Assembly: GCA_028697875.1 (NCBI GenBank)
Contig: JAQVEQ010000110.1
Span: 1-9,494 of the forward strand
DNA from: Novosphingobium sp.
GTDB lineage: Bacteria > Pseudomonadota > Alphaproteobacteria > Sphingomonadales > Sphingomonadaceae
Reading direction: 5' to 3'
Length of the DNA: 9,494 nucleotides
Of the stretch, positions 1 through 6,822 are shown piece after piece; within the stretch, counting starts at the first letter, position 1; each line of letters opens with the position of its first letter. The notes under the pieces are model-generated. The model made no database searches. It worked only from the letters and a program-made list of their open reading frames with translations, and was not told the DNA's origin. The position numbers and the translations under genes are program-made.

Positions 1-406
1 CGTCGACATGACCGGCGACGACGCTGGCCAGCAGTTCGTCGGTCACCGTGGCTTCGAACGTGGCGGTGCGGGTTTCGCCTTCAGCCATGCCGCCGGCGGC
101 AAAGGCGGTGGTGAAACCGGCCGGATCGGTCGCGTCGATCCCGGCACCGGCAGTGCGCGTCCAGGCGATGGCCGGTTCCCCGACCCCGCCGCTGGGCGTG
201 ACCGTGACAGTTCCGGTCTGCTGGTCGGCGGCGGTCCCGGCGCTGGCGCGGGCGGCATCGGGCGCGGTGGCGCCCAGCGGCGCGTCGGTGCGCCATGCGG
301 CCCCGTCCCGGCGATAGGCTTTCAGCCCATGCGGGACGGCCGGGGGATCGAGCACCAGCGCCTGGGCAAACTGGGCATCGCCATCGGTGACACGCTCTAT
401 CGCCAT
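1..406 (-). CDS. Ig-like-domain tail protein, N-terminal part (runs off the window)
   Basis: An open frame of 135 codons starts at ATG 406-404 and reaches base 1 without a stop, so only the N-terminus is seen. Residues 1-45 look like a short capping domain (MAIERVTDGDAQF...). From about residue 64 there is a beta-rich, Ser/Thr/Gly/Ala-rich stretch with TVTVTPSGGVGEPAIAW, AGAGIDATDPAGF and GETRTATFEATVTDE, a pattern typical of bacterial Ig-like/PKD-like domains in phage tail decorations. It begins 9 bases after the stop of the upstream 141-aa gene and belongs to the same leftward operon. No strong Shine-Dalgarno is seen, so translation may be coupled. Inferred role: distal tail or fibre component that touches the cell surface. 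The Ig-like call rests on composition and motif shape, not on a database match. Confidence 0.7.
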   Translation of the reverse strand, partial: MAIERVTDGDAQFAQALVLDPPAVPHGLKAYRRDGAAWRTDAPLGATAPDAARASAGTAADQQTGTVTVTPSGGVGEPAIAWTRTAGAGIDATDPAGFTTAFAAGGMAEGETRTATFEATVTDELLASVVAGHVD

Positions 407-415
407 GCGCGCGGC

Positions 416-841
416 CTATGCAGGCTCGACGTAGATGTAGATGTCCCCTTCCGCGCCGGTATTGGCGGGCGGGGCTTCGGTGCCGCTGTAGAGCGTGATG
501 CCGGGCGTGCCCGCCTTCACGAAGGTTCCGGCGGCGATCAGGGCATCCGTCACATCTTCGATCAGCTGGGCGCGCCATTGCGGATCTTCGATCGCGGCGC
601 GGGTGGCGGAAATGGCGGCGGCATCGGCCACCGCCTGGTCGAACAGCGGCTGCAGCACGGCAGTGACGCGTTCGAGGCCCAGCGCCTTCAGTTGCGCCAC
701 GGCGGCGTCCCAGTTCTGCCGGTTCGCTTCCAGCGCGCGCAGGCGGGCGGCCACATGCTCGCTCATCCGGTTCATGCGAACCGGCGTGGCGCGGCGGCCC
801 TCCGTAGTGGAGAAGTCGAGATCAGTCGGAAGGTCCGGCAC
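416..841 (-). CDS. Tail-operon protein of unknown function, 141 aa, GTG start
   Basis: I do not recognise this family. The frame starts at GTG 841-839, preceded by GGAAGGA about 10 bases upstream, and overlaps the end of the 57-aa gene by 20 bases in another frame. Residues about 25-60 (HVAARLRALEANRQNWDAAV onward) are charged, alanine/leucine-rich and helical, possibly a short coiled coil. Another helical stretch covers about 63-110. The C-terminus (TGAEGDIYIYVEPA) is beta-like and acidic. An internal ATG at residue 23 is an alternative start, but residues 1-22 look coding. Position between the gpH-slot protein and an Ig-like protein suggests a tail fibre accessory, oligomerisation or assembly protein. 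That role is inference from neighbourhood. Confidence 0.75.
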   Translation of the reverse strand: MPDLPTDLDFSTTEGRRATPVRMNRMSEHVAARLRALEANRQNWDAAVAQLKALGLERVTAVLQPLFDQAVADAAAISATRAAIEDPQWRAQLIEDVTDALIAAGTFVKAGTPGITLYSGTEAPPANTGAEGDIYIYVEPA

Positions 842-995
842 TGTCGATCAGTCCTTCCACTGCCTTCATCTGTTCCAGCACCTTGTCGTTCACCCGGTGG
901 GTGATGCCGGGGCGATAGGTGAAACCGGGGATGGGGAACGGCCGGTTCAGCGTGACGTTCCAGTACCCGGACTTGCTCTTGCGGGGGGTGGCCAT
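822..995 (-). CDS. Small tail-operon protein, 57 aa
   Basis: ATG 995-993 is preceded by TAAGGAG with about 9 bases of spacing, a good ribosome binding site that overlaps the stop of the upstream 751-aa gene; the gap between the two is 12 bases. The protein starts MATPRKSKSGYWNV, has a basic N-terminus, a Pro/Gly-rich centre (RPFPIPGFTYRPGITHRVND) and a helical end (KVLEQMKAVEGLIDSAG), and stops at TGA 824-822. It has no membrane segment or signal peptide. Its last 20 bases overlap the start of the 141-aa gene. I recognise no family. The operon position suggests a small virion or tail assembly protein. Confidence 0.75.
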   Translation of the reverse strand: MATPRKSKSGYWNVTLNRPFPIPGFTYRPGITHRVNDKVLEQMKAVEGLIDSAGPSD

Positions 996-1007
996 GGGGC
1001 GGGCTCC

Positions 1008-3263
1008 TTACAGGGCGTAGTCGCGGCGGAACGCGACGTGGAAGGGGATCAGCGCGCTGTCGGTCGTGCCGTCCAGCTGGATGCGGAAATCGGTGACGGC
1101 CGCGCCAAGGCTCCACACCGCCGTCCGTTCGATCGAGCCATCGGCCAGCGTTACGTCGCTGGTCGAATCCGCGGCCTCGACCGTGGCGTAGCCTGCGCCG
1201 GTCAGCAGCGTGGGCGTCAGCGTGTGGTGGACGGCGTCGAAATTCTCCAGGCGGAAGGTGGCGCGGATTTCGCTGGACCCTGCGCCGGGCAGGTTGCGAA
1301 TGGCGGACACCCACTTGAGCGCGAGGGCCGGGCGGGAAACCTTCAGTTGGCTGTCGGTCAGGCCCAGCATCGGCATGACTTCGGGCGTGCCGGTCATCAC
1401 CACGCGCAGGGGCAGCAGGTTCTGCAGCGCGCCGCCCTGGACCAGCGGCGAGCTTTCGCCATCGGCCAGCGGGTACCAGATACCGCCGATCTGGGCGTAG
1501 AACGTCATCGCGCAGCTTTCCGGCGTCACCGCCTGGGCGATCAGGTCGATATCGGCAATGCCGTCCAGCAGGGCAACGTCCGCCAGATCGATCACGGCGC
1601 GCGACTGGGTGAAGGCGGCGCCGACCAGTTCGAAGGCGATGTCTTTCGTGCCGTCGCCCTGCTGGTACTGCCCATCCAGCACGTAGAAGAACGTGCCCTG
1701 CGGATAGACGGTGCCTTCGACCGTGCCGATGTAGTGATCGCCGGCCGTGACGACGACGAAGGCATAGCGCGTGCCGCCTTCCAGGAAGGTGGGCTGGAAC
1801 GGGATGTCGTTCCACCCGGTTTCGAGATCGGCCCGGTCGACCGTGGTCTTGGCAATGACCTTGTCGAGGCGGGCAACGCCGTGTTCGGTTTCGCAGATCA
1901 CGACCGTGACGGCACCGTCCGCGCCCAGCTGGGGGAAGGGCAGGCGCAGGGCGGTCATGATCGTGTCGTTGGCCTGCAGGAAGGTTTCGGCCACGACCGT
2001 GCCGTTCACTTCGTGGTCGACAGTGACCTGTTCCCAATAGGCCAGTTCCACCTTGTCCACCCAGTGGAAGTCGCGCCGGCGGAATTCGTGATCGCGCACC
2101 AGCTGTGCCTGCAGGGCGGCAGTGGTGACGATCGCTTCGCCGTCCTTCGAAAAGACGGTGGCGAGCAGGTCGGTCGCGCCCGATTTCAGGAACGGGATGC
2201 TGGACGACAGGCGGCGCCAGGGGCCGTGGCGCAGGCGGAAGCGGGCGAGCGTCTTCTGCACCATGGAATTGACGGCATAGCTGTAGCCGTTGAGCTTGAC
2301 CTGACCGGTGGGGTCGCCGGTGGAGAAGCGCACTTCCTCGGTATAGGCGGGCAGCAGGACGCCGTTCGACACCTTGGCATTGGGATCGAGCGGGTTCTTG
2401 AGCGCGAGGGCAGGGGTGGCGCTGCCCGCTTCGGGCAGGCGGATGCCTTCCTGCACCGTTGCGGCATAGTCCGCGAAGGCGGGGTCGCTGGCGCTTTCGT
2501 CCAGCAGGAAGTCGGCAAAGCTGTCCACCGCCGCTTCGGGCACGCCGTTGCCGCCTTCCAGGTCGGCCAGGCGCACCAGCACGCGGCTGTACTGTTCGAC
2601 GTTCACCAGGTTGCGCTGCCCGGCGGAAAGGGCGGCGATATCGCCCGCGAGGCCCGCGACCTTGGGTTCGATATCGGCCTGGAACGTCTCCAGCTTTTTC
2701 AGGCGGGTGGCATTGCCCGCCGCGCTGTCGAGCTTGTTGGCGTCGACCATGGCCACGCTGTCCACGCCGTTCACCGACAGGACGATCTGGGCAACGGCAG
2801 TGTACCCGGCCGCGACGGCGGGGGGCAGCGGATCGGGGCTTTCCGCGCCCTTGACGATGGACAAGCGCAGGGCACGCTGGGTTTCCATCTGGGTCAGCTG
2901 GGATTCGGTGGTCAGCGTGTCGGCATCGATCAGGATTTCGCGCGGGGTTTCGCCGGTCTTGATCTCTTCGCCCCAGGCGACCAGCAGGCATACCTTGCGG
3001 TTGGCCACCGGCAGGTCCGGCGTGAAGTCGTAATCCATCACCGTATCGCGATAGTAGACCTTGCCCGCATCGTAGAAGCGGCCGGGCTGGGTCTGGATCG
3101 TCAGGTCCGTCGCCTTGGCGGTGGCAAGGCCCGCATACTTGCGTTCGGACGTGATCGCATCGCCCACCATGTGGTCGAACGACTGGCGCGCGAAGTCCTG
3201 CAGGTTGTTGAAGTCGTCCGGGCTAAGATCGAGCCCATCGCTGAAATTTACGCGGCGTTCCAT
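1008..3263 (-). CDS. Large tail/baseplate-distal protein in the gpH position, 751 aa
   Basis: ATG 3263-3261 overlaps the gpI stop as TGATG, so the two genes are probably translationally coupled. The N-terminus (RRVNFSDGLDLSPDDFNNLQ, then YAGLATAKATDLTIQTQPGR, residues 43-62) has the look of phage tail proteins that attach to a baseplate. A helical segment follows at about 185-235 (KKLETFQADIEPKVAGLAGD, then VNVEQYSRVLVRLADLE). From about residue 300 onward the sequence is beta-rich; the stretch about 427-515 (AETFLQANDTIMTALRLPF ... PTFLEGGTRYAFVVV) resembles a beta-sandwich module of the type found in DUF4815-like tail proteins, a weak resemblance from memory. P2 has tail fibre gpH in this slot. 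Likely role: baseplate-to-fibre adaptor or host-contact protein. I see no collagen-like repeats or catalytic motif. Confidence 0.8.
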   Translation of the reverse strand: MERRVNFSDGLDLSPDDFNNLQDFARQSFDHMVGDAITSERKYAGLATAKATDLTIQTQPGRFYDAGKVYYRDTVMDYDFTPDLPVANRKVCLLVAWGEEIKTGETPREILIDADTLTTESQLTQMETQRALRLSIVKGAESPDPLPPAVAAGYTAVAQIVLSVNGVDSVAMVDANKLDSAAGNATRLKKLETFQADIEPKVAGLAGDIAALSAGQRNLVNVEQYSRVLVRLADLEGGNGVPEAAVDSFADFLLDESASDPAFADYAATVQEGIRLPEAGSATPALALKNPLDPNAKVSNGVLLPAYTEEVRFSTGDPTGQVKLNGYSYAVNSMVQKTLARFRLRHGPWRRLSSSIPFLKSGATDLLATVFSKDGEAIVTTAALQAQLVRDHEFRRRDFHWVDKVELAYWEQVTVDHEVNGTVVAETFLQANDTIMTALRLPFPQLGADGAVTVVICETEHGVARLDKVIAKTTVDRADLETGWNDIPFQPTFLEGGTRYAFVVVTAGDHYIGTVEGTVYPQGTFFYVLDGQYQQGDGTKDIAFELVGAAFTQSRAVIDLADVALLDGIADIDLIAQAVTPESCAMTFYAQIGGIWYPLADGESSPLVQGGALQNLLPLRVVMTGTPEVMPMLGLTDSQLKVSRPALALKWVSAIRNLPGAGSSEIRATFRLENFDAVHHTLTPTLLTGAGYATVEAADSTSDVTLADGSIERTAVWSLGAAVTDFRIQLDGTTDSALIPFHVAFRRDYAL

Positions 3264-4558
3264 CAGGCCACCTTTCTCATGTCACCGAAGTCGAAATCGC
3301 CGAAGCGAAGCGAAGAATTGAAGCTGGCGCGCTGCATGGTGGTGGTGGTCACCAGCACCGTGTCGCGGTGCGCCTTGGAAACGCGCACTGCCTCCAGCAC
3401 ACGCCAGAACGGGGTCATGTCGGCCTGGTGCATCCAGCCATGGCCGACGAAGCGGTTTTGCAGCGCACGCGGGCGCTGCATCGTCTTGCGGATGCGCAGT
3501 TCCGCGGTGAACGGGGCGATGCCGAAGCGGCCATGGCCGGCAAAAGCGGTGGCCTTCACGCGCGGCAGGGACCGGCCCGGCACTGCAAAGGCGATCCGGT
3601 CATAGATCAGCAGGGGCCCGGCGCTCCTGATCATGTGCGGAGCGGCAGGCGATGCCCAGGCGCGCCCGGCGAAGGCGCGGCCCGCCTGCGCGGTGCGGCG
3701 GATGGAAACGCGCCGGGGCCGGATATCGACCGGCTGTGCGCCGGGGGACACGGCCAGCGACGGGGCATCATCGCCAATGCGGATGGTCAGCAGGGCGCTG
3801 TCGGCCCGTCCGGCCAGCATATGCCCGGTCATCCAGCCATGGCCGATGAAGCGGCGCGGGCCAGCCTGGCGGCGGATCGAAACCCGTTCCACCACGCCAT
3901 CGTCGGCCAGCGTCAGATCGGCTTCCGTCTCCGCGCCGTTGTCCACCCACACGGCCTTGCGGCGGTAGATGTCGTACCCGCGCGAGGCGAACAGGAAGCG
4001 GCGGGGCAGGGGCGTGCCCGGCAGGCCCGAACCCATCAACGGCAGGCCGTTTTCATCCTTGATCCCGATGTCGGCCAGAGGCCCGGCGGCGGAAATGTAC
4101 CGACGCGCGGAAGGGCGGGAGAGGAACGCGTGCCCCCCGCGCGCTTCGGCCCGCTTGAAATAGGGGTAGATGCGCACCTGCGGCAGGCTGTCCAGCCATG
4201 CCTCGCGCTGTTCATCGGTGAGCGAGGCACGCATGTGTTCCCGCGCCGGCGGGCGCACCACGCCGACCACTTCGGCATCGACCAGCGCCACCCATGCCCT
4301 GATCCCGGCCAGCGTGGTCTTGAGCCGGTGCAGCGTCATGGCATTGCGCAGGATGCTGCGCTTCTTCGCTTCCGGCCAGGTGGCGTCCCAGATATCGATC
4401 GAAAGTTCCCACGCCAGCCATTCCAGCAGTTCGGCCGGGCACAGGTCAGGATCGCGGGCGTGGGCGATCAGTTCGGAGGGACGGGGATAGCGGCTTACCG
4501 CCATGGCCTCGAATGCGCGTTCGAACGCGGTGGCGTTGGGAGGCAGCAGTTCCGTCAT
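3263..4558 (-). CDS. I: Phage tail protein I (P2 gpI family) with long C-terminal extension, 431 aa
   Basis: Residues 1-95 match the P2 gpI family: LLPPNATAFERAFEAMA, then CPAELLEWLAWELSIDIW and WPEAKKRSIL, followed by HRLKTTLAGIRAWV. gpI is a baseplate component acting with gpJ at the tail tip. I chose ATG 4558-4556 because it overlaps the gpJ stop as ATGA and has GGAG about 8 bases upstream; an in-frame ATG at 4597 would add 13 unlikely residues inside gpJ. P2 gpI is only about 176 aa. Here some 250 further residues follow, with a degenerate repeat: RRFIGHGWM (235-243), GRAFAGRAW (293-301), ATAFAGHGRF (336-345) and NRFVGHGWM (368-376), several preceded by VSIRR or LRIRK. The end carries an FGD repeat (RFGDFDFGD). 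The extension is probably a baseplate or fibre docking domain (inference). Confidence 0.92.
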   Translation of the reverse strand: MTELLPPNATAFERAFEAMAVSRYPRPSELIAHARDPDLCPAELLEWLAWELSIDIWDATWPEAKKRSILRNAMTLHRLKTTLAGIRAWVALVDAEVVGVVRPPAREHMRASLTDEQREAWLDSLPQVRIYPYFKRAEARGGHAFLSRPSARRYISAAGPLADIGIKDENGLPLMGSGLPGTPLPRRFLFASRGYDIYRRKAVWVDNGAETEADLTLADDGVVERVSIRRQAGPRRFIGHGWMTGHMLAGRADSALLTIRIGDDAPSLAVSPGAQPVDIRPRRVSIRRTAQAGRAFAGRAWASPAAPHMIRSAGPLLIYDRIAFAVPGRSLPRVKATAFAGHGRFGIAPFTAELRIRKTMQRPRALQNRFVGHGWMHQADMTPFWRVLEAVRVSKAHRDTVLVTTTTMQRASFNSSLRFGDFDFGDMRKVA

Positions 4559-5430
4559 GCTGCCAGCTCCGTTTCGATAGTCAGCGTTTCGAGCCATGCA
4601 GCGCCGGCGTCACCGGGCAGGACGTCCTCCATGTCTGCAATGGCCTGTTCCACCCCGCCGACCTTGGCAGCGGCTTCGATCCCCCGGCGGTAGACCGGGC
4701 GGCCAATGGCATGGCGGGCGGCGGCATAGGCGCGGATGGCGGTTTCGGCTTCGGCCTTGAGCAGCGCGGCATCTGGTCCGCTCCCCACCTGCAGCGTGAC
4801 GGCAACGTCATAGTGCACGATCGAGGCCGCACGGACGGTGAGCACATCGGTCAGCTGGATCGCCTCTTCCTGGTCGAACGCGGCGGCGACCAGGGCGACG
4901 GTGCCCGGCCCGACCAGCCCATCGTAAGTGCGGCCCAGCAGGATCACGTCGACGCGGCCTTCGCCCCGGCGCAGGGCGGCCACGTCCTTGACTTCGGGTG
5001 CAACGGCCAGTGCGCGGGCGCGATATCCAGGGGCCGTGATCCCGGCATAGGGCAGGGTTTCCGGCGCCAACTGGATGCGGATGCGGAATTCGTCGTCGCT
5101 TTCCAGCAACTCGGCTGTGTCGTCCGTCGCTTCCTGCAGGACGCGGCGGGCGAGGTTGAAGCGTCCGGCGAGATGATCGAGCATGGCGCCACTAGCGAAG
5201 GCCAGCAGCACGGACCGGATGGCATCGTTTATCCGCGCATCTTCAAGCAGCGCGAGGTAGGCGACCATCTCGATCAGCTTGACGGCGGGGTCCGATTCCA
5301 GCGGCGCATCGTAATCGGGCCAGAATTCCTGAAACTTTGCCAGCAACGCAGCGCCCACCGCCTCGAAATCGAGGGTTTCCAGAACCTCTGGTGGCGGCAA
5401 GCGCGACAGGTCGATGGCGACTGCGGACAT
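4555..5430 (-). CDS. J: Baseplate assembly protein J (P2 gpJ family), 291 aa
   Basis: Baseplate wedge protein at the edge of the contractile-tail baseplate. The diagnostic segment is about residues 45-92: ESDPAVKLIEMVAYLALLED followed by ARINDAIRSVLLAFASG and AMLDHLAG. A central acidic stretch (about 103-114), the GYRARALAVAPEVKDV segment (135-150) and a beta-rich C-terminus with HYDVAVTLQV also fit. Length is close to P2 gpJ (about 300 aa). I chose ATG 5430-5428, with AGGAA 8 bases upstream; the open frame continues to 5706, but that part is low-quality sequence opposite the holin gene. It is the first gene of the leftward baseplate operon and overlaps gpI by ATGA. In P2 it follows V and W; here the gene next upstream is a divergent holin. 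Confidence 0.95.
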   Translation of the reverse strand: MSAVAIDLSRLPPPEVLETLDFEAVGAALLAKFQEFWPDYDAPLESDPAVKLIEMVAYLALLEDARINDAIRSVLLAFASGAMLDHLAGRFNLARRVLQEATDDTAELLESDDEFRIRIQLAPETLPYAGITAPGYRARALAVAPEVKDVAALRRGEGRVDVILLGRTYDGLVGPGTVALVAAAFDQEEAIQLTDVLTVRAASIVHYDVAVTLQVGSGPDAALLKAEAETAIRAYAAARHAIGRPVYRRGIEAAAKVGGVEQAIADMEDVLPGDAGAAWLETLTIETELAA

Positions 5431-5570
5431 GACGCCATTCCTGCCAGCCCGCGCGAAGCTGAACGAGCAGCCGCATTTGTGATGCCGCGCACCACAAATG
5501 CGCGCGGTGGCGCACGCGCGCAGGTTTTCGATGGTGGGGCCACCTGACCACCAGAGGGGCCAATGCCGCG
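5431..5570. promoter_or_regulatory. Divergent intergenic region between gpJ and the holin gene
   Basis: This 140-bp stretch must hold promoters or leader sequence for both the leftward J operon and the rightward lysis cassette. I see no clear sigma70-type -35/-10 pair on either strand. Visible elements are the gpJ ribosome binding site (AGGAA near 5439), a 10-bp inverted repeat (5472-5502), GGTG/CACC hairpin potential at 5533-5552, and AGAGGGG (5553-5559), 11 bases before the holin ATG. Lack of recognisable host promoters would suit activator-dependent late promoters, as in P2 (inference). Confidence 0.6.
5472..5502. promoter_or_regulatory. 10-bp perfect inverted repeat, candidate operator or late-activator site
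   Basis: CGCATTTGTG (5472-5481) and CACAAATGCG (5493-5502) are exact reverse complements separated by 11 bases. Arm centres are about 21 bp apart, two helical turns, as expected for a dimeric DNA-binding protein. It lies midway in a divergent promoter region. P2 late promoters carry a TGT-N12-ACA dyad near -55 bound by the Ogr zinc-finger activator (from memory); here the core reads TGT-N13-ACA, close but one base longer. A start site 55 bp to the right of the dyad centre would fall near 5542, giving a holin leader of about 29 bases. A hairpin with no regulator is the alternative. Confidence 0.5.
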
Positions 5571-5771
5571 ATGAACGATCCAGTGCGACAGATGTCCGAT
5601 GGGGCAAAGCAGGCGATCGATGTGCTGTCCATCGGCACGGGCCTGGGCGCGCTGGTCCAGTGGCTTCCGTCGATCGCGGCGCTGCTGACCGTGATCTGGA
5701 CCGCAATCCGCATCTTCGAAACGCCGACCGTGCAGCGCCTTCTCAACCGGAACAGCGAGGAAGCGGAATGA
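5571..5771 (+). CDS. Small holin, 66 aa; possible pinholin
   Basis: First gene of the lysis cassette. It makes the inner-membrane lesion that times lysis. Two adjacent hydrophobic segments are visible: about 15-32 (AIDVLSIGTGLGALVQWL), rich in Gly/Ser/Thr/Ala, and about 34-49 (SIAALLTVIWTAIRIF), followed by a charged tail ending NSEEAE. Length and layout resemble class II holins such as P21 S21, where the first weak helix leaves the membrane to form small pinholes. The start is preceded by AGAGGGG 11 bases upstream; a second Met at residue 8 (ATG 5592) could give a dual start. The stop overlaps the endolysin ATG (ATGA). A plain small holin or antiholin is the alternative. Confidence 0.82.
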   Translation: MNDPVRQMSDGAKQAIDVLSIGTGLGALVQWLPSIAALLTVIWTAIRIFETPTVQRLLNRNSEEAE

Positions 5772-6373
5772 GCAAGGGCAAGATCATCGGCGGCGCGATC
5801 GGCGCCGTCGCCGCCATTCTGGCCGGGATTTATGCGCACGAAGGCGGTTACGTGAACCACCCGAACGACCCCGGCGGCCCCACGCGTTATGGCGTTACGG
5901 AACAGGTCGCGCGGGCGGCCGGATATGGCGGGGACATGCGCCATTTCCCGTTGCACTGCACCGGGTCGGCGGAAACGTGCGCCGATGAAATCTACATCGG
6001 CCGCTACATGAAACAGCCGGGCTACTGGCCGCTGATCGTGATCGAACCGGCGGTGGCGGAAGAGCTGATCGACACGGCGGTGAACATGGGTGCGCCACGC
6101 CCCAGCAAGTGGTTCCAGCAGTCGATCAACGAACTGTGCGGAACCCGGCTCACCGTGGATGGCAAGGTGGGGCCGAAGACCCGCAGTGCTTACGAACGCT
6201 GCCGCAGCGCGAAGGGGCCGCAGGTCTGCGTTGCGATGCTCGACCGGCTCGATGCCAGGCAGCTGGCTGAATACGATCGCCTGGTGCGGGTGAACCCGTC
6301 GCTCAAGGTATTCCACCGGGGCTGGACCAGGCAGCGGATCGGCAACGTCGATCGCGCCAAGTGCGCGGCATGA
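5768..6373 (+). CDS. Endolysin, glycoside hydrolase 108 family, SAR-type, 201 aa
   Basis: Peptidoglycan-degrading enzyme (N-acetylmuramidase-type fold). The GH108 catalytic signature is HEGGYVNHPNDPGGPTRYG (24-42), with Glu25 as the expected acid. A C-terminal peptidoglycan-binding-type region is seen at about 105-185 (FQQSINELCG, LTVDGKVGPKT, LDARQLAEYDRL). Residues 6-23 (IIGGAIGAVAAILAGIYA) form a weakly hydrophobic Gly/Ala-rich helix preceded by lysines, directly abutting the catalytic Glu. Ordinary GH108 enzymes have an amphipathic helix here. This suggests a signal-anchor-release segment that exports the enzyme by Sec and holds it inactive in the membrane. Six cysteines (64, 71, 124, 145, 154, 199) fit periplasmic folding. 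I chose ATG 5768, coupled to the holin stop; the frame's extension to 5498 lies in the intergenic region and opposite gpJ. Confidence 0.93.
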   Translation: MSKGKIIGGAIGAVAAILAGIYAHEGGYVNHPNDPGGPTRYGVTEQVARAAGYGGDMRHFPLHCTGSAETCADEIYIGRYMKQPGYWPLIVIEPAVAEELIDTAVNMGAPRPSKWFQQSINELCGTRLTVDGKVGPKTRSAYERCRSAKGPQVCVAMLDRLDARQLAEYDRLVRVNPSLKVFHRGWTRQRIGNVDRAKCAA

Positions 6374-6390
6374 CCTGAAGGGGAAAGCAG

Positions 6391-6822
6391 ATGATTTGCA
6401 AATGGCTCGGGACCAAGGCGCTGTTCGGCCTCGCACGGGGATGGTGGGCACTGATCGCCGCGATCCTGACAGTCGCGCTGGCGCTGTTCATCCTGTCCGC
6501 CCTGACCGGCGGAAAGACCGCCAGGACGGAAGCGAAGCTTGCCCGCAACCAGACCGAAGCGGCCATTGCCAGCGGCATGGATGCCGTGGCCACCATCGGC
6601 GCGCAGGGTGCGGCCGAAGATGACGTGGACGCGCTAACCAGGGAAAACGACCATGCGATACGCAATGCCCAGGGCGCGGATGCGCCTGTTTCCGATGCCC
6701 TTGCTACTGCTGGCATGTTCAGCTTGTGTAAGCGCGCCGCCTATCGCCTCCACCCCGAGTGCATGCAGTTCACTGTTGCCGGTGGAGTGGAAGGCGGGCG
6801 TTCCGGGCGCACCGCTCCCTGA
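6391..6822 (+). CDS. Rz: i-spanin (Rz-like), inner-membrane, 143 aa
   Basis: Spanin inner-membrane partner that, with the o-spanin, fuses the inner and outer membranes in the last step of lysis. It has AGGGGA 6 bases before ATG 6391. One N-terminal transmembrane helix lies at about 19-41 (WALIAAILTVALALFILSAL), preceded by K/R (N-in). It is followed by a helical periplasmic region rich in Ala/Glu/Arg (TEAKLARNQTEAAIASGMDA and on) and a C-terminal part with GADAPV and SLCKRAAYRLHPEC. The last 170 bases overlap the next gene in another frame, the hallmark of Rz/Rz1 pairs. The assignment rests on topology, size and gene architecture, not direct similarity to lambda Rz. Confidence 0.82.
   Translation: MICKWLGTKALFGLARGWWALIAAILTVALALFILSALTGGKTARTEAKLARNQTEAAIASGMDAVATIGAQGAAEDDVDALTRENDHAIRNAQGADAPVSDALATAGMFSLCKRAAYRLHPECMQFTVAGGVEGGRSGRTAP

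Noticed and set aside
772..2991. 739-codon minus-strand frame inside the 751-aa gene region
   Set aside because: Out-of-frame shadow full of Arg/Pro/Gly/His; the overlapping 751-aa frame has natural composition, a coupled start and clean junctions.
495..3605. 1036-codon open frame on the plus strand
   Set aside because: It lies opposite the 751-aa gene and its neighbours, is rich in His, Gln, Gly, Asp and Arg in the way of high-GC antisense shadows, has no family resemblance, and would contradict four well-supported minus-strand genes.
3368..4693. 441-codon plus-strand frame opposite gpI
   Set aside because: gpI is recognised with strong motifs and coupled start and stop; the antisense frame has shadow composition.
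5431..5706. N-terminal extension of gpJ to the first ATG of its open frame
   Set aside because: The extra 92 residues are Arg/Ser/Cys-rich, cross the intergenic region and lie opposite the holin; ATG 5430 has a good ribosome binding site and starts at the family N-terminus.
5243..6451. 402-codon minus-strand frame across the lysis genes
   Set aside because: It runs antisense to the recognised holin and GH108 endolysin and out of frame with gpJ.
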